DNA from: Nitrospirota bacterium
GTDB lineage: Bacteria; Nitrospirota; Leptospirillia; Leptospirillales; Leptospirillaceae
NCBI GenBank assembly: GCA_021840555.1
Contig: JAKBXW010000011.1
Location: 1 to 34,298, forward strand
Reading direction: 5' to 3'
Length of the DNA: 34,298 nucleotides
Position numbers and translations under genes: made by a program. Shown piece after piece: positions 24,312 through 33,488 of this stretch. The notes under the pieces are model-generated. The model ran no database searches. It was given only the letters and a program-made list of their open reading frames with translations, and was not told where the DNA came from. The first letter of the stretch is position 1; each line of letters starts with the position of its first letter.

Positions 24312-24502
24312 GAATTCACTCAGTCCGGATGAATTCAGGCCGGATTGATTCAGGATGGACCCTCTGGCGTTTTTTCTTGCAGTCCAGGGTCATCCCCCGA
24401 TCAGGCGGGAACGGACAGGACACCATCCAAACTGCCTAACTTTACAACAAGAGGGGGAGCGGTGACAAGAAGAGTCCGAAGTGGCGTCGCCCGGTTCTCC
24501 CT

Positions 24503-25330
24503 TCACATAGGCGGCCTGTATCCTTTCAGGTTCCGGCCGATTTCTTCGATAGCCCGCCGGCGCCAGAGTGGCTCTCCGGTTCTTTTTCCGAAGAGGCCGC
24601 TCCTGGAGGCGATGTCGGCCCGTAGCGCCTCTTCCACGAAGCTGTCCCGGCTTTTCCAGGGGGCCGCAAGGATCCCGCGCGGGAGGGCGTAGGGAAGCCG
24701 GCCACTGATGAGGGAGCCCTTGCTCAGACGGGAGCGCTGGGCGATCGGGACGAGATTCAGATAGTGGGGAAGGCGTCGAAGCAGATAGTGGCGCCTGATC
24801 TGGGTCCAGTGCTCTAGGATCGATACGATGGCGCGGTGCCTGTTCGCAATGGCCCAGTCCATGGCCGTCCCCTCCCCGTCGGTCCTGTTCGGGTCGGCCC
24901 CGTGGGCGACCAGAATGCGGACGATTTCCGGATACCCGTTCTGGGCGGCCCGGTACAGCGGGGTCTTCCCCGAGATGTCCGGGAGGTCGGGGTCGGCTCC
25001 GTAATGAATGAGGAGGCGCACCATGGAAAACCTTCCCTTCGCGGCCGCGATCTCCAGGAGGCTCTGTCCGTCCCGGTCGGTCTCGTCGGGATTCGCTCCT
25101 TCCTCCAGGGCACTCCGGACAGGTTCCAGGGATCCGGCGGCAACGTCGGCGAAGGATATCCGGGGTTGGGCTTCCCCCGCTGAAGGATGGCAGAAAAGAA
25201 GGACAAATCCCGTCAACAGCCCCGCCACCGGCAGTAAAAACGATAAAGGAATCCTCCGGACTCCTTTTCTTCGGAACCGCACTCCGTACCTTTCCGATTT
25301 TTTCTCCCACTGTGCGGGCGAATGTGGCAT
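24503..25330 (-). CDS. Ankyrin-repeat protein with N-terminal membrane or signal segment
   Basis: A 275-residue protein. After a basic stretch, residues 27-47 form a hydrophobic segment, acting as either a signal anchor or a cleaved signal (AGEAQ follows). Residues about 56-180 make three to four ankyrin repeats (DGQSLLEIAAAKGRFSMVRLLI, GKTPLYRAAQNGYPEIVRIL and GTAMDWAIANRHRAIVSIL). The last 95 residues are basic and arginine-rich with no recognised domain. The protein would present a protein-binding ankyrin surface outside the inner membrane. The start is ATG 25330, after AGGAGG; the frame is open further upstream, antisense to the next gene, and was not used. It is divergent from the phosphotransacetylase-like gene, with 63 bases between starts. 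Confidence 0.82.
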   Translation of the reverse strand: MPHSPAQWEKKSERYGVRFRRKGVRRIPLSFLLPVAGLLTGFVLLFCHPSAGEAQPRISFADVAAGSLEPVRSALEEGANPDETDRDGQSLLEIAAAKGRFSMVRLLIHYGADPDLPDISGKTPLYRAAQNGYPEIVRILVAHGADPNRTDGEGTAMDWAIANRHRAIVSILEHWTQIRRHYLLRRLPHYLNLVPIAQRSRLSKGSLISGRLPYALPRGILAAPWKSRDSFVEEALRADIASRSGLFGKRTGEPLWRRRAIEEIGRNLKGYRPPM

Positions 25331-25393
25331 ACTCCCTCCTGGTGGCAATACGACGAGCGGTCGGTTCAACCCCTTACCGGACTGGAGGTCCCT

Positions 25394-26305
25394 GTGACCA
25401 CGCCTCTTTTCGATGCCCTGGTCTCCCGGGCGCGCGCTCTCTCCCCCCTCACCCTGGCCATCGTCGATGCGGGCGAACAGACCGTTCTCGAAGGAGTGGC
25501 CCTTCTCCTCGAAGAAAAAATCGCGAATCCGCTCCTCATCGGAGACCCCGGCCGGATCCGTCAGATCGCGGGCGATGTGGGCCTTCCCGCCGACATACCC
25601 GTGATTCCCGCCATGGACGAGGCGTCGGCAGCCAGGGAAGGCGTTCGACTGGTCGCGGAAGGTCGGGCCCAGGGTCTGATGAAAGGTCATCTGCACAGCG
25701 ACGCCTTTCTGCACCCCGTTCTCGAGGGACTTCGGGAAAAGAAGCGCCTCTCCCATGTTTTTCTGGCGGAGCTTCCGTCCTACGGCCGGCTCCTCGCCAT
25801 CACGGACGCCGCCATGAACATCGCCCCCGACCTCATGGCCAAGGCCGAAATCCTCCAGAACGCCATCGACATGGCCCATGACCTGGGAAATCCCCGGCCA
25901 AAGGTCGCGGTCCTTTCGGCCGTCGAGACCGTCAACCCCCGCATCGCCTCCACGATCGACGCCGCCTGCCTCTCGAAAATGGCCGACAGGGGACAGATCT
26001 CGGGAGCGGTCGTGGACGGGCCGCTGGCCTTCGACAACGCCATTTCCCGGGAGGCCGCCCGCACGAAGGGCCTCGAAAGCCCCGTCTCGGGAGAGGCCGA
26101 CATCCTGCTCCTTCCCGACCTGGTTTCGGGAAACATTCTGGCCAAGGATCTGGAATACCTGGCCGAAGCCACCCTGGCCGGACTCGTCCTCGGGGCGCGG
26201 GTTCCGGTGATCCTCACCTCCCGGAGCGACCCGCCCCGGTCCCGCTTTCTTTCCGCCTGCCTGGCCACGCTCCTTTTTCACGGGAAAGTCCTCCCCCGGC
26301 CGTGA
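25394..26305 (+). CDS. Phosphate acetyl/butyryltransferase family protein
   Basis: A 303-residue enzyme of the phosphotransacetylase/phosphotransbutyrylase fold, which moves an acyl group between CoA and phosphate. Landmarks: NPLLIGDPGRIRQIA, GLMKGHLHSDAFLHPVL, LAITDAAMNIAPDL and a C-terminal GEADILLLPDLVSGNIL. It lacks the hydratase-like N-terminal domain found in some relatives. The start is GTG 25394, with GGAGG 5 bases upstream. No acetate or butyrate kinase is adjacent, so whether it feeds ATP production, acetyl-CoA formation or another acyl exchange is open. It is followed after 6 bases by the end of the convergent SprT-like gene. Confidence 0.85.
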   Translation: MTTPLFDALVSRARALSPLTLAIVDAGEQTVLEGVALLLEEKIANPLLIGDPGRIRQIAGDVGLPADIPVIPAMDEASAAREGVRLVAEGRAQGLMKGHLHSDAFLHPVLEGLREKKRLSHVFLAELPSYGRLLAITDAAMNIAPDLMAKAEILQNAIDMAHDLGNPRPKVAVLSAVETVNPRIASTIDAACLSKMADRGQISGAVVDGPLAFDNAISREAARTKGLESPVSGEADILLLPDLVSGNILAKDLEYLAEATLAGLVLGARVPVILTSRSDPPRSRFLSACLATLLFHGKVLPRP

Positions 26306-26311
26306 CCCCGC

Positions 26312-26914
26312 CTACCGGCCGTCCGGGCCGTCCTGCAACCGCTCGAGCCCCCCGCGGCATTTTCCGCAGACGAGATATCCCGGATCCCTGAGCAGGCGTT
26401 CGTGGCGGATCACACCCAGACGGAACTCCCGAAGACAGTCCGTGCAGCGGTATCCGAAGACCTTTCCCGTCCGGGCGCGGGAAACCGGATAGTCGTGGCA
26501 TCGGTCGGGAGGATGCCCGAAAAGTTTCATCAGAGAACGCCAAAAGGTCCCGTGCGGACTGTAGTCCGCCCGATCCCCCCTTTTTCCGCCATTATATTTC
26601 AGCTGGAAGACGACGGCATGGGCATATTCGTGGGCGATCGTGGGCAGAAAGACTTCTTCCCCCACCCGTTCGATGATCTCTCCGTTGAAGCGGAGCGACA
26701 TCTCCTGGCGGCGGTCGCCCGGGTGGAGTCGGACGGAGAAGAGACCGGCCCGGAGCCCCCGGAGGTCGAAGCGGAGGGAGCCGGCCCGACCGTCGGAAAA
26801 GGTCAGGTCGAGGCCGGATCTTTCCCGGATGATGCCTTCGACCCTCAAAATCTCTTCCTGGAGGAGCGGATAGGGAACGGGAGCTCCCCGGGACTGGGGG
26901 AGGCGGCCGTTCAT
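26312..26914 (-). CDS. SprT-like zinc metalloprotein
   Basis: A 200-residue protein with the SprT fold: zinc-site HEYAH at 95-99 and a third ligand His121 in SPHGTFWRSLM. A C-terminal zinc ribbon has Cys157/Cys160 and Cys183/Cys186 (YRCTDC and VCGKC). The eukaryotic relative SPRTN cleaves DNA-protein crosslinks. Bacterial SprT proteins carry the same motif, but their substrates are poorly known. The ATG overlaps the stop of the preceding unknown gene (ATGA), so the two are probably made together. Residues 1-15 before the helical start look disordered. Confidence 0.85.
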   Translation of the reverse strand: MNGRLPQSRGAPVPYPLLQEEILRVEGIIRERSGLDLTFSDGRAGSLRFDLRGLRAGLFSVRLHPGDRRQEMSLRFNGEIIERVGEEVFLPTIAHEYAHAVVFQLKYNGGKRGDRADYSPHGTFWRSLMKLFGHPPDRCHDYPVSRARTGKVFGYRCTDCLREFRLGVIRHERLLRDPGYLVCGKCRGGLERLQDGPDGR

Positions 26915-28233
26915 GAAGTAGTCGCCTTCCGGTCTGCAGGGGAAATCCCCCTGGCCGCCAGGAACTCCCGAAGGGATCCCGCTCCTTCGAGATTGCTTTC
27001 CGCCATCCCCTCGATCCGGAGAAGGCGGGGGAAGACGCTGGCCTTCGCCCTCTCCGGAGGGCAACCCCGAAGATACAGGTAGATTCTTCCAGGCTTTTTG
27101 GGGTCCTGAAAAAGAAGGTCTGCGGGCCGGAGCTTTTCCTCGATCCTTTTCAGATATCCCCCCGACGGCAGAAGGATCGTCGCGAGGGCGTCCTCCATCG
27201 TGGAGGGAGGACCCAGGGAGGGCAGCTCCTTCAATAGGTCCGGATCGAAACATTCGTCTTCGGGAAGCCAGAAGGAGAGAAAGGAGATCTGTCCCGGGTA
27301 GAGGAGGTGCCTGTAGAGGGAGCGGAGGGAAAGCGCCCGCGCGTGGCGGAGCTTCGAGAGAAAGTGCGGGATGTCGAAGTTTCGGACGATTCCCGCAGGG
27401 AATCGGACTGTTCCCAGATTGAAGATCCCCCAGAGGTCGACCGGAACCTCCAGGCAGGCCCCGGCCTCCCCGGCTCCCGTCCTGGCCCCGGCCGATCCGG
27501 GGGCCTCCTTCCGTTTCTCCAGTTTCAGAACCCTCCGGGTCCATCCTTCCCCGGGGACTTTCCAGTAATCCCCATCGAGGATCTCGTCCTCGACCTCCCC
27601 GCCCAGGGCCGGAAGCGGCACCGCCCGGCGCCATTCGGGAGCCTGGGAGCGTCCGAGGGGGACAAACGGCTCCGGGATATTCCCGAGAATCCGGCCCCAG
27701 AAGACTTCGAGGGTCGAATCGAGCATCCATCGGTCAAGAACCGGCCTGAGGAGCGCCTCGATCTTTCCGACCTTTTGTGCAAAGCCTGCGAGCGCCTGGG
27801 AGGAAGAACCGTCCGATTCGCCCCTCAGGAAGACGGCCCTCCCCCATTCGAAACGGACCCCCCAGAGAAAGAGGCCGGAGGATTGGGAGATACGGTCGGG
27901 CAGGAGCCGCCAGGCTCCACTGAAGGAGGGGATATCCTCCGAGACCCGCTCCCTGAATTCGGAACGGGACGCGGGAATCAGCGCGCGTTCGAGGAGATCG
28001 ACCAGAGCCTCCCATCCGGCGCCCGGAAGGATCTTCGGAAAGAGCGCCTGGGAGGCGGCGTTCTGAAGGAGGAGACCCAGTTCACGGTGGAAGACGAAAA
28101 AGCCTTTCTGGACTCCTTCCGTCCGCTCCGGGGAATCCCCGGAAAGAAAGAGCTTCTCCAGGAGCTGGCGCACGAGGGGGGAGAGCATCGATTCGAAGAT
28201 CGCATCGTCCGGTCTGGTCTCGATCCACTCCAT
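26911..28233 (-). CDS. Unknown 440-residue protein coupled to SprT-like gene
   Basis: I do not recognise this protein. It has no signal peptide, membrane segment or obvious nucleotide-binding motif. It is rich in Leu, Arg, Trp and Phe, and has features of a helical N-terminal half (VRQLLEKLFLSGDSPERTEG, FHRELGLLLQNAASQALF). The middle contains a proline- and glycine-rich stretch at about 245-260. The end (LFQDPKKPGRIYLYLRGCPPER) looks beta-rich. The start is ATG 28233, with GAGGGG about 6 bases upstream. It sits 51 bases after the giant cyclase gene and overlaps the SprT-like start, so it may work with either. Codon use and frame integrity support a real gene. Confidence 0.75.
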   Translation of the reverse strand: MEWIETRPDDAIFESMLSPLVRQLLEKLFLSGDSPERTEGVQKGFFVFHRELGLLLQNAASQALFPKILPGAGWEALVDLLERALIPASRSEFRERVSEDIPSFSGAWRLLPDRISQSSGLFLWGVRFEWGRAVFLRGESDGSSSQALAGFAQKVGKIEALLRPVLDRWMLDSTLEVFWGRILGNIPEPFVPLGRSQAPEWRRAVPLPALGGEVEDEILDGDYWKVPGEGWTRRVLKLEKRKEAPGSAGARTGAGEAGACLEVPVDLWGIFNLGTVRFPAGIVRNFDIPHFLSKLRHARALSLRSLYRHLLYPGQISFLSFWLPEDECFDPDLLKELPSLGPPSTMEDALATILLPSGGYLKRIEEKLRPADLLFQDPKKPGRIYLYLRGCPPERAKASVFPRLLRIEGMAESNLEGAGSLREFLAARGISPADRKATTS

Positions 28234-28284
28234 GGCGCCCCTCTTCCTTCTTCGCTCCGTCGCAACATTCCGTCCGAAATTCTA

Positions 28285-31200
28285 TCAGTCTTTGTCCCAA
28301 AGCTTCCACCAGGAGCTCCGATGGCCCTTGAGACGCTTGATCTCGTAGAGGGCCAGGTCGGCCTGCCTGAGCAGGAGGTCCGGGTCGCCATTTTTGTCCG
28401 GGAAAAGGATGACCCCCATGGAGATCCCCACCGGGATCCGGACTCCCGGTTCTTCGGGAAGATCGTAGGGACGTTCGAGGGACCGGGAGAGGCGATCCAT
28501 GAGAACCGGAAGATGGTCCCGGTCCGGAATCTCTGCCGCCACCACGAATTCGTCTCCTCCCAGACGCCCCACGAGATCGCTCTCCCGAAGGGTTTTCCGG
28601 AGCCTTCCGGAGATTTCGACCAGGAGACGGTCCCCCGCGGCGTGGCCATAGGTGTCGTTGACCGGCTTGAAGTCGTCGAGGTCGAGGATCCCCACGACCC
28701 CCAGTGTTTTCCGGCGTTCTATCGAGGCGAGAAAGGATCGCATGGCGTGCCCCATCCCTCTCCGGTTCAGAAGTCCCGTCAGGGGATCGTGGATCGACAG
28801 ATCCTCGAGTTTCGCCAGGAGACGGATCCGGTCGATGGCGAAGGCGGCCCGCAGGGCGAGGTCTTCGATCAGATCGAGGATCACCCTGTCGGAAAAGGGC
28901 GCGGGATCCCGGGCACCCATCACCAGAACGGCGAGGATCTCCCCCTCCGGCCGCCGGATCGGCCAGCCGGCGACGAACCCCGTCTCCGAGAAGGGCGCGC
29001 TCCGAAAGGCGCCGGGCATGGTCGGATCCCCGGAGGGATGAACCACGGAGACGGGTTTCCCGGAGAGATGGACCCGGGTCGGAAGGGGCTCCTTCCCGTC
29101 CGGCGGGGGAAGAAGGGGGGGAGGCGGGAGGGCGAGGACCGCCCGGGAGAGTTCCCCCAGGACGATCTTCCTTTCGAAGCGGTCCTTTCCGGGCACGAGA
29201 AGTTCGACAAAAAGAATCCCCTGCTCGGAGGAAATCGCATCGGCGAGGGTTCGATAGACCTCCTCCTCCGTTTTGACCAGAAAAAGCTCGGAGAGGATCC
29301 GCTGACCCACGACCTGGGCGTGGGCCCGGCGCCTCTCTCGGCGGATGCGTTCCTTCCGGTCGAGATAGGCCGCCACTTCGACGACGATCCTCTGGAAGAG
29401 GGCCGCCGAATCCTGACCCAGGATGGTGTCGTCCTCGAACTGGGCATGGAGAAGAACCCTTTCTCCCCCGAGCCTGCTCCCGGAGACGGAGAGAGTTCCA
29501 TATTTTCTGGAATCCGTGCCGACCTTCTCTCCAGGGTAGTCCGGCTCTTCCTTCAGAAGAATCTGGGGGAGCCCGGTGCGGAGCGCCATGGCGACCATCC
29601 CCGAGCCTCCGGAAGAGATCAGGGACTCCGCAAGAGAGTCGGCCGAGATGCCTTCTCCCAGGAGGGCGGGAGAGAGTGAAACCAGGGGATGCGATATCCG
29701 CGGGTCCCCCCCGGCCTGGCGTCCGAGAAGGACGAATCGCGCATTCAGGGTCTCACGGAGTTTTTCCAGAAGCTCCCTTTGAACCTCCTCCTCCGGAGCC
29801 TCGTCCTTCTCCCGAAGGATCTGGACCGACTCGGAGAGGGCCCGGTAGAACAGGGAGGCGATCCGGGCCCGTTCCTCAGACTCCTTGAGGGCGGTCACGT
29901 CGGTTTCGACCGAGACGTACCCCGCGGGGTGGCCGTCCGGTGAAAAGAGGGCGGTCGCGTTCACCCGAAGCCAGAAGGGCTCTCCGGACCGCGAATAGTG
30001 GACCATCGTCTCCTGAAAGGAGCGGTGCTCGGCGACGATAGCCCGGATCCGGCCAAGGGTTGCGGGATCGGTCCCGGGCCCCAGCCGGAAGTCCGCCGGA
30101 AAGCGGCCCCGGATTTCCTCCAGGCGGTAGCCGAACTTTTCCTCGAAGGCCCGGTTGACCCAGAGGATCCGGCCGGCGGGATCGGTCAGGAGAATGCCGT
30201 CCGTCGTCTTCTGGGCGACGAGGGAAAGCCGTTCGAGTTCCCCCTCCCGATCGAGGCGTTCGAGCGCAATGGACAGACTCTGCGCCAGTTGCTCCCCCAG
30301 ACGGAGATGGTCCTGGGAAAAAGCCCCTTCCCGGTCGCCCCAGAGGGCGATGACCGCCTCCGGCTCGGGCTTTCCCGGAAGGATGACCGGAACCGCCATG
30401 ATTTCCCGGACGGCCGAAAGCTCCGGATGAGTGGATTGGTAGAAGCGAAGGGCCTCCAGCCCTCCGCCCATGGACTCGATCCTTCCTTTTCGGGCAAGCC
30501 AGGCCTTCGCGGCGACGGTCAGCTTCTCCCATTCTCCCGCCAGAGGGAAGCTGAGCGCCTTCACTATCTCGGCCAGCCTCTCGTCCCGGGAGGCGTGGGC
30601 CGACATGGCCAGTGCGTCCGTCCCGGGATTCCGTTCCAGAACATAGGCGGCCAGCGCGTCCGTCACCCGCGCGATCGTCCGGACAAGGGTCCGGAAGAGA
30701 TCGGAACGGCTCCGGGCGGAGAGAAACTCCTGCTGGGAGGCCCGGACCGCCTCCTGGAACACCGTCACCCTCCGAACCTGTTCCTCCAGACGCTTGCGGT
30801 CGAGGGCCTGAATGATCTCCAGGGAGATCCGCTGGAAGGGGGCGACCCATTGGTCCTCGAGAAAGCGGGGCGAGGAGAACCAGGCCGCAAGAATGACGCG
30901 GTCCCCCTCCTTCCCGAGGGCAGAGGCGACCAGGGAGCCCATGATCCCCAAGCTCTTCGCCCGGGTATGCAGGATCTCCGGAAGCCTCTCTTCGGAGATT
31001 CGAACCGCCCTCCCCCCTTCCCGCTCCATCAGTTCGGAGGCGGGACAGCGTCCGAAGAGAGAGGCGGGATCCCGGAGGTTCTCCATCCCCGAAAACCACT
31101 CCCCCGCCCTGCCTCGCGTCAGAAGGGTCTCCGGAGAGGCGCGGTCCTCGGGAATCCGGGCAAGAAGAAGGACCTCCGGACGGAGCACGGCGTAGACCCG

Positions 31201-33234
31201 GTCGGCCACCTCTCCCACAAAATGGTCCAGGGAGGGGAAATCCTCCCGGAGGGCCTGCATCGTAACGGAAAGGGCCTCCTGGAAGAGCGCCGCGGTCTCC
31301 TTCTGGAGGGAGGCTTCCCGGATTCTGGTAAGGTCGGAGGCGACGAGACCGTAGCCCCGCAAGGCGCCTCCCGGCTCCCTGAGGGGAAAGCCCCTCAAAA
31401 GCCGCCATTCGGCGGGGGTGTCGGAAGAAGGCAGGGAGAGGGTCTCCTCGAAGGGACGGGTGGACCGGATGGCTGAGCGGATCCGGGCCCGGACCCCCTC
31501 CGGGACCCCCTCCCCGGCCAGAAGATCGACGGGATCGGTTCCGGGAAGCTCCTCGGCCGGTCGACGGGATTGCCGGGCAAAGGCGGCGTTGGCCCAATCG
31601 ATCCGGCCGTCGTCTCCGAGAACGCAGATCGCGTCCTCAGTCCCGCGAGTCACCAGGGAGAGGCGGCTGATCCTCTCCTCCTGGTCTAGCCTCCGGACAG
31701 CCCGGCCCAGGCTTTCCGCCAGCGTGGATAGGAGCTCCCGCAGGCTCTCGGTGAAATGGTCCGTCTCCTCGCTCCAGACCACGAAGACCGCCTCCGGGTC
31801 CCGATCTGCCACGGACAGGACGGGAAAGGCCATCGCGGACCTGATCCGGACAAGAGCGGGAAAGCGCCGCTGCATTTCCTGGAGAAAGGGCCACTCTTCG
31901 GATGTGACAGGACCCTGGGGACGGCGCTCACGAAAGGCCAGGGAGAAGAGGGAGGGGCCGAAGGATTCCTCCTCCTCCCTCGTGAAACGAATCCCTCGGG
32001 CCGCCTCCGTCATCCCGGGATCGACCGTCTCCACCGCCTCTGTTTTCAGAGAGCCTTCGGAGTCCCGGACAGCGACATAGCTTCCGAGGGCCCCGGCGTA
32101 CCGGACGATCGCCTGGACGAGGGTCCGGTACATCTGGGTCCGGGTCGTGGCGGAGATAAAGGACTGCTGGAGGCGTCGGATCGCCTCCTGGTAGGAGGCC
32201 AGATTCTGCCGCTCCCGCTCGATCCGTCTCCGGTCGAAATAGGCGGCGATGTCCCCCGCCAGCCCCGCGACCATGGAGCGGAATTCTCCCGGAAAGGCTC
32301 CCTTCCTCTCGCGGTAGAGCACGATCGCAACCTGGCTTCCGTCGGCCATGGCCGCCGAGTCGGCGAGACCGCTTCCGAGTCCGAGCGCTCCTCCCCGGTC
32401 CCCCCAGACGGTCAGTCCCCCATCCGCATCAAGATCCTCGACGACCGCCATATGGCCCCTGGCCAGGGCCTGACCCACGAGCGTCCTTGAAAGCTCTTCC
32501 GTGGTGGGTTCCAGGAAGAGCTTTTCCCCCGTGACAACCGATCTGGAGCCGGCACTGGCCAGGATTTCGAGGCGACTTTCACCGGCCTTCCGGCGGCCGA
32601 TCCAGACGAGCGGGAGACCGAAGGATCCCGATATAAGGTTGGCGACCTCCGACAGGACGGTCTCCGGAGTTCCCGGCTCCGTCTGCCTGAGAAGGCGTTC
32701 GACCTCGAGGAGCGTCGAAAGAGGGGAACTCTCCTCCCGGCACCGGCGGAGAAGCGCTCCGAGCCGGGAGACAAGCTCGGGAGGCAGGATGGTTTCCGGA
32801 ACCGGGAGAGGACGGGATCCCGGGAAGATCAACAGGAGAAGGGTCTCCCCTTCTCTACTGTCTGGCCTGTCGGGATCGGAAAGACCCGGGAAGGGGAGAA
32901 CGAGGCGTCGCCCGTCGGGGCCGCTGTCACCGAGAATGGCGGAGAGGCTCTCCGGGACCGCGGCGGGATCCTTTCCAATGGGAGCGGACAGAAGGAGCGA
33001 AAACAGGGGGTCTGGGGCGGAGACGGCTCGGAGGATCGAATCCCTCTCGAAGAGGAGAAGGAGCGCCCCTTCGGCCTCCAGGGACTCCCGGAGCGCGGAA
33101 AGGAGCTCTTCGGTCGCCGGGCGGACGGGATGGTGCAAGGCCAGGTTTCCGACAAGAGACAGAAGAGTCCTTTCTCCCCATCCGGGCCGATCCCCCTGCT
33201 CACCGGATCCTTCCACCGGCCCTCCCATCTCCAC
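28285..33234 (-). CDS. Giant GAF/PAS sensor diguanylate cyclase
   Basis: A 1649-residue soluble protein ending in a GGDEF domain that would make c-di-GMP. The active loop GGDEF is intact at 1559-1563, the inhibitory RxxD site is at 1550-1553, and the DLDDFKPVND segment is upstream. Before it lies a repeated sensory cassette. An N-terminal degenerate GAF-like part (about 25-165) is followed by three GAF-GAF units whose junction motif (YQEAIRRLQQ, FQEAVRASQQ, then a diverged AHAQVVGQR) recurs near residues 345, 823 and 1300. PAS domains follow the first two units (about 525-640 and 1000-1115); the GGDEF follows the third. No membrane segment is seen. The start is GTG 33234; ATG 33228 is possible, and neither has a strong ribosome site. 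Confidence 0.9.
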   Translation of the reverse strand: MEMGGPVEGSGEQGDRPGWGERTLLSLVGNLALHHPVRPATEELLSALRESLEAEGALLLLFERDSILRAVSAPDPLFSLLLSAPIGKDPAAVPESLSAILGDSGPDGRRLVLPFPGLSDPDRPDSREGETLLLLIFPGSRPLPVPETILPPELVSRLGALLRRCREESSPLSTLLEVERLLRQTEPGTPETVLSEVANLISGSFGLPLVWIGRRKAGESRLEILASAGSRSVVTGEKLFLEPTTEELSRTLVGQALARGHMAVVEDLDADGGLTVWGDRGGALGLGSGLADSAAMADGSQVAIVLYRERKGAFPGEFRSMVAGLAGDIAAYFDRRRIERERQNLASYQEAIRRLQQSFISATTRTQMYRTLVQAIVRYAGALGSYVAVRDSEGSLKTEAVETVDPGMTEAARGIRFTREEEESFGPSLFSLAFRERRPQGPVTSEEWPFLQEMQRRFPALVRIRSAMAFPVLSVADRDPEAVFVVWSEETDHFTESLRELLSTLAESLGRAVRRLDQEERISRLSLVTRGTEDAICVLGDDGRIDWANAAFARQSRRPAEELPGTDPVDLLAGEGVPEGVRARIRSAIRSTRPFEETLSLPSSDTPAEWRLLRGFPLREPGGALRGYGLVASDLTRIREASLQKETAALFQEALSVTMQALREDFPSLDHFVGEVADRVYAVLRPEVLLLARIPEDRASPETLLTRGRAGEWFSGMENLRDPASLFGRCPASELMEREGGRAVRISEERLPEILHTRAKSLGIMGSLVASALGKEGDRVILAAWFSSPRFLEDQWVAPFQRISLEIIQALDRKRLEEQVRRVTVFQEAVRASQQEFLSARSRSDLFRTLVRTIARVTDALAAYVLERNPGTDALAMSAHASRDERLAEIVKALSFPLAGEWEKLTVAAKAWLARKGRIESMGGGLEALRFYQSTHPELSAVREIMAVPVILPGKPEPEAVIALWGDREGAFSQDHLRLGEQLAQSLSIALERLDREGELERLSLVAQKTTDGILLTDPAGRILWVNRAFEEKFGYRLEEIRGRFPADFRLGPGTDPATLGRIRAIVAEHRSFQETMVHYSRSGEPFWLRVNATALFSPDGHPAGYVSVETDVTALKESEERARIASLFYRALSESVQILREKDEAPEEEVQRELLEKLRETLNARFVLLGRQAGGDPRISHPLVSLSPALLGEGISADSLAESLISSGGSGMVAMALRTGLPQILLKEEPDYPGEKVGTDSRKYGTLSVSGSRLGGERVLLHAQFEDDTILGQDSAALFQRIVVEVAAYLDRKERIRRERRRAHAQVVGQRILSELFLVKTEEEVYRTLADAISSEQGILFVELLVPGKDRFERKIVLGELSRAVLALPPPPLLPPPDGKEPLPTRVHLSGKPVSVVHPSGDPTMPGAFRSAPFSETGFVAGWPIRRPEGEILAVLVMGARDPAPFSDRVILDLIEDLALRAAFAIDRIRLLAKLEDLSIHDPLTGLLNRRGMGHAMRSFLASIERRKTLGVVGILDLDDFKPVNDTYGHAAGDRLLVEISGRLRKTLRESDLVGRLGGDEFVVAAEIPDRDHLPVLMDRLSRSLERPYDLPEEPGVRIPVGISMGVILFPDKNGDPDLLLRQADLALYEIKRLKGHRSSWWKLWDKD

Positions 33235-33488
33235 CCATTCAGTCTCTCTCGGTCCACCCGATCCTCTTCGAAGGATCTCTTTCGCTGTGCCTGGTTTCGA
33301 TTGTACCCGGGGAACGGGGTTCAGGGAAGAGGAGAGCTCATGAGAGGTTCGGAACGGGAACCCCGGGAATGGAGGAACGGGGCCCGGAAAATGGGAGGAC
33401 TTTAGCTCCGTGAAGATGGTCCGCCTGCCGTCGCCCTCCCGACACTCCCGACCGGAAGGTCAGGACGCGACCGCGCGACGAATGGATC
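33235..33488. other. Spacer between plsC and the cyclase gene
   Basis: A 254-base non-coding spacer. It has a small hairpin, GATCCT-CTTCGA-AGGATC (33260-33277). A weak minus-strand promoter is possible, with TACAAT at 33300-33305 and TTCCCT 17 bases before it. The cyclase may thus have its own promoter in addition to read-through from plsC. Confidence 0.4.

Larger units (their letters stand above)
24159..24502 (-). other. Structured spacer upstream of aminotransferase-serA
   Basis: A 344-base spacer before the first gene of the serine operon and after the ankyrin gene. It contains a nested inverted repeat (24263-24311), a hairpin just before the ribosome site (24188-24208), and three imperfect direct repeats sharing GAATTCA/GATTCA and CCGGAT elements (24312-24330, 24331-24345, 24346-24355). 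No reading frame here looks real. It may be a cis-acting leader, the terminator of the ankyrin gene, an operator region, or a mix of these. Confidence 0.55.

Noticed and set aside
25331-26281. N-terminal extension of the ankyrin protein to 592 residues
   Set aside because: The added part is antisense to the phosphotransacetylase-like gene. AGGAGG before ATG 25330 marks the true start.
27307-29679. A 790-codon open frame on the plus strand
   Set aside because: It is antisense to the cyclase and the 440-residue protein genes, which have recognisable domains or coupled starts. Its translation is a Pro/Gly/Arg/Glu-rich shadow with no family resemblance.
29998-31476. A 492-codon plus-strand frame
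   Set aside because: It is antisense to the GAF/PAS part of the cyclase and shows no domain.
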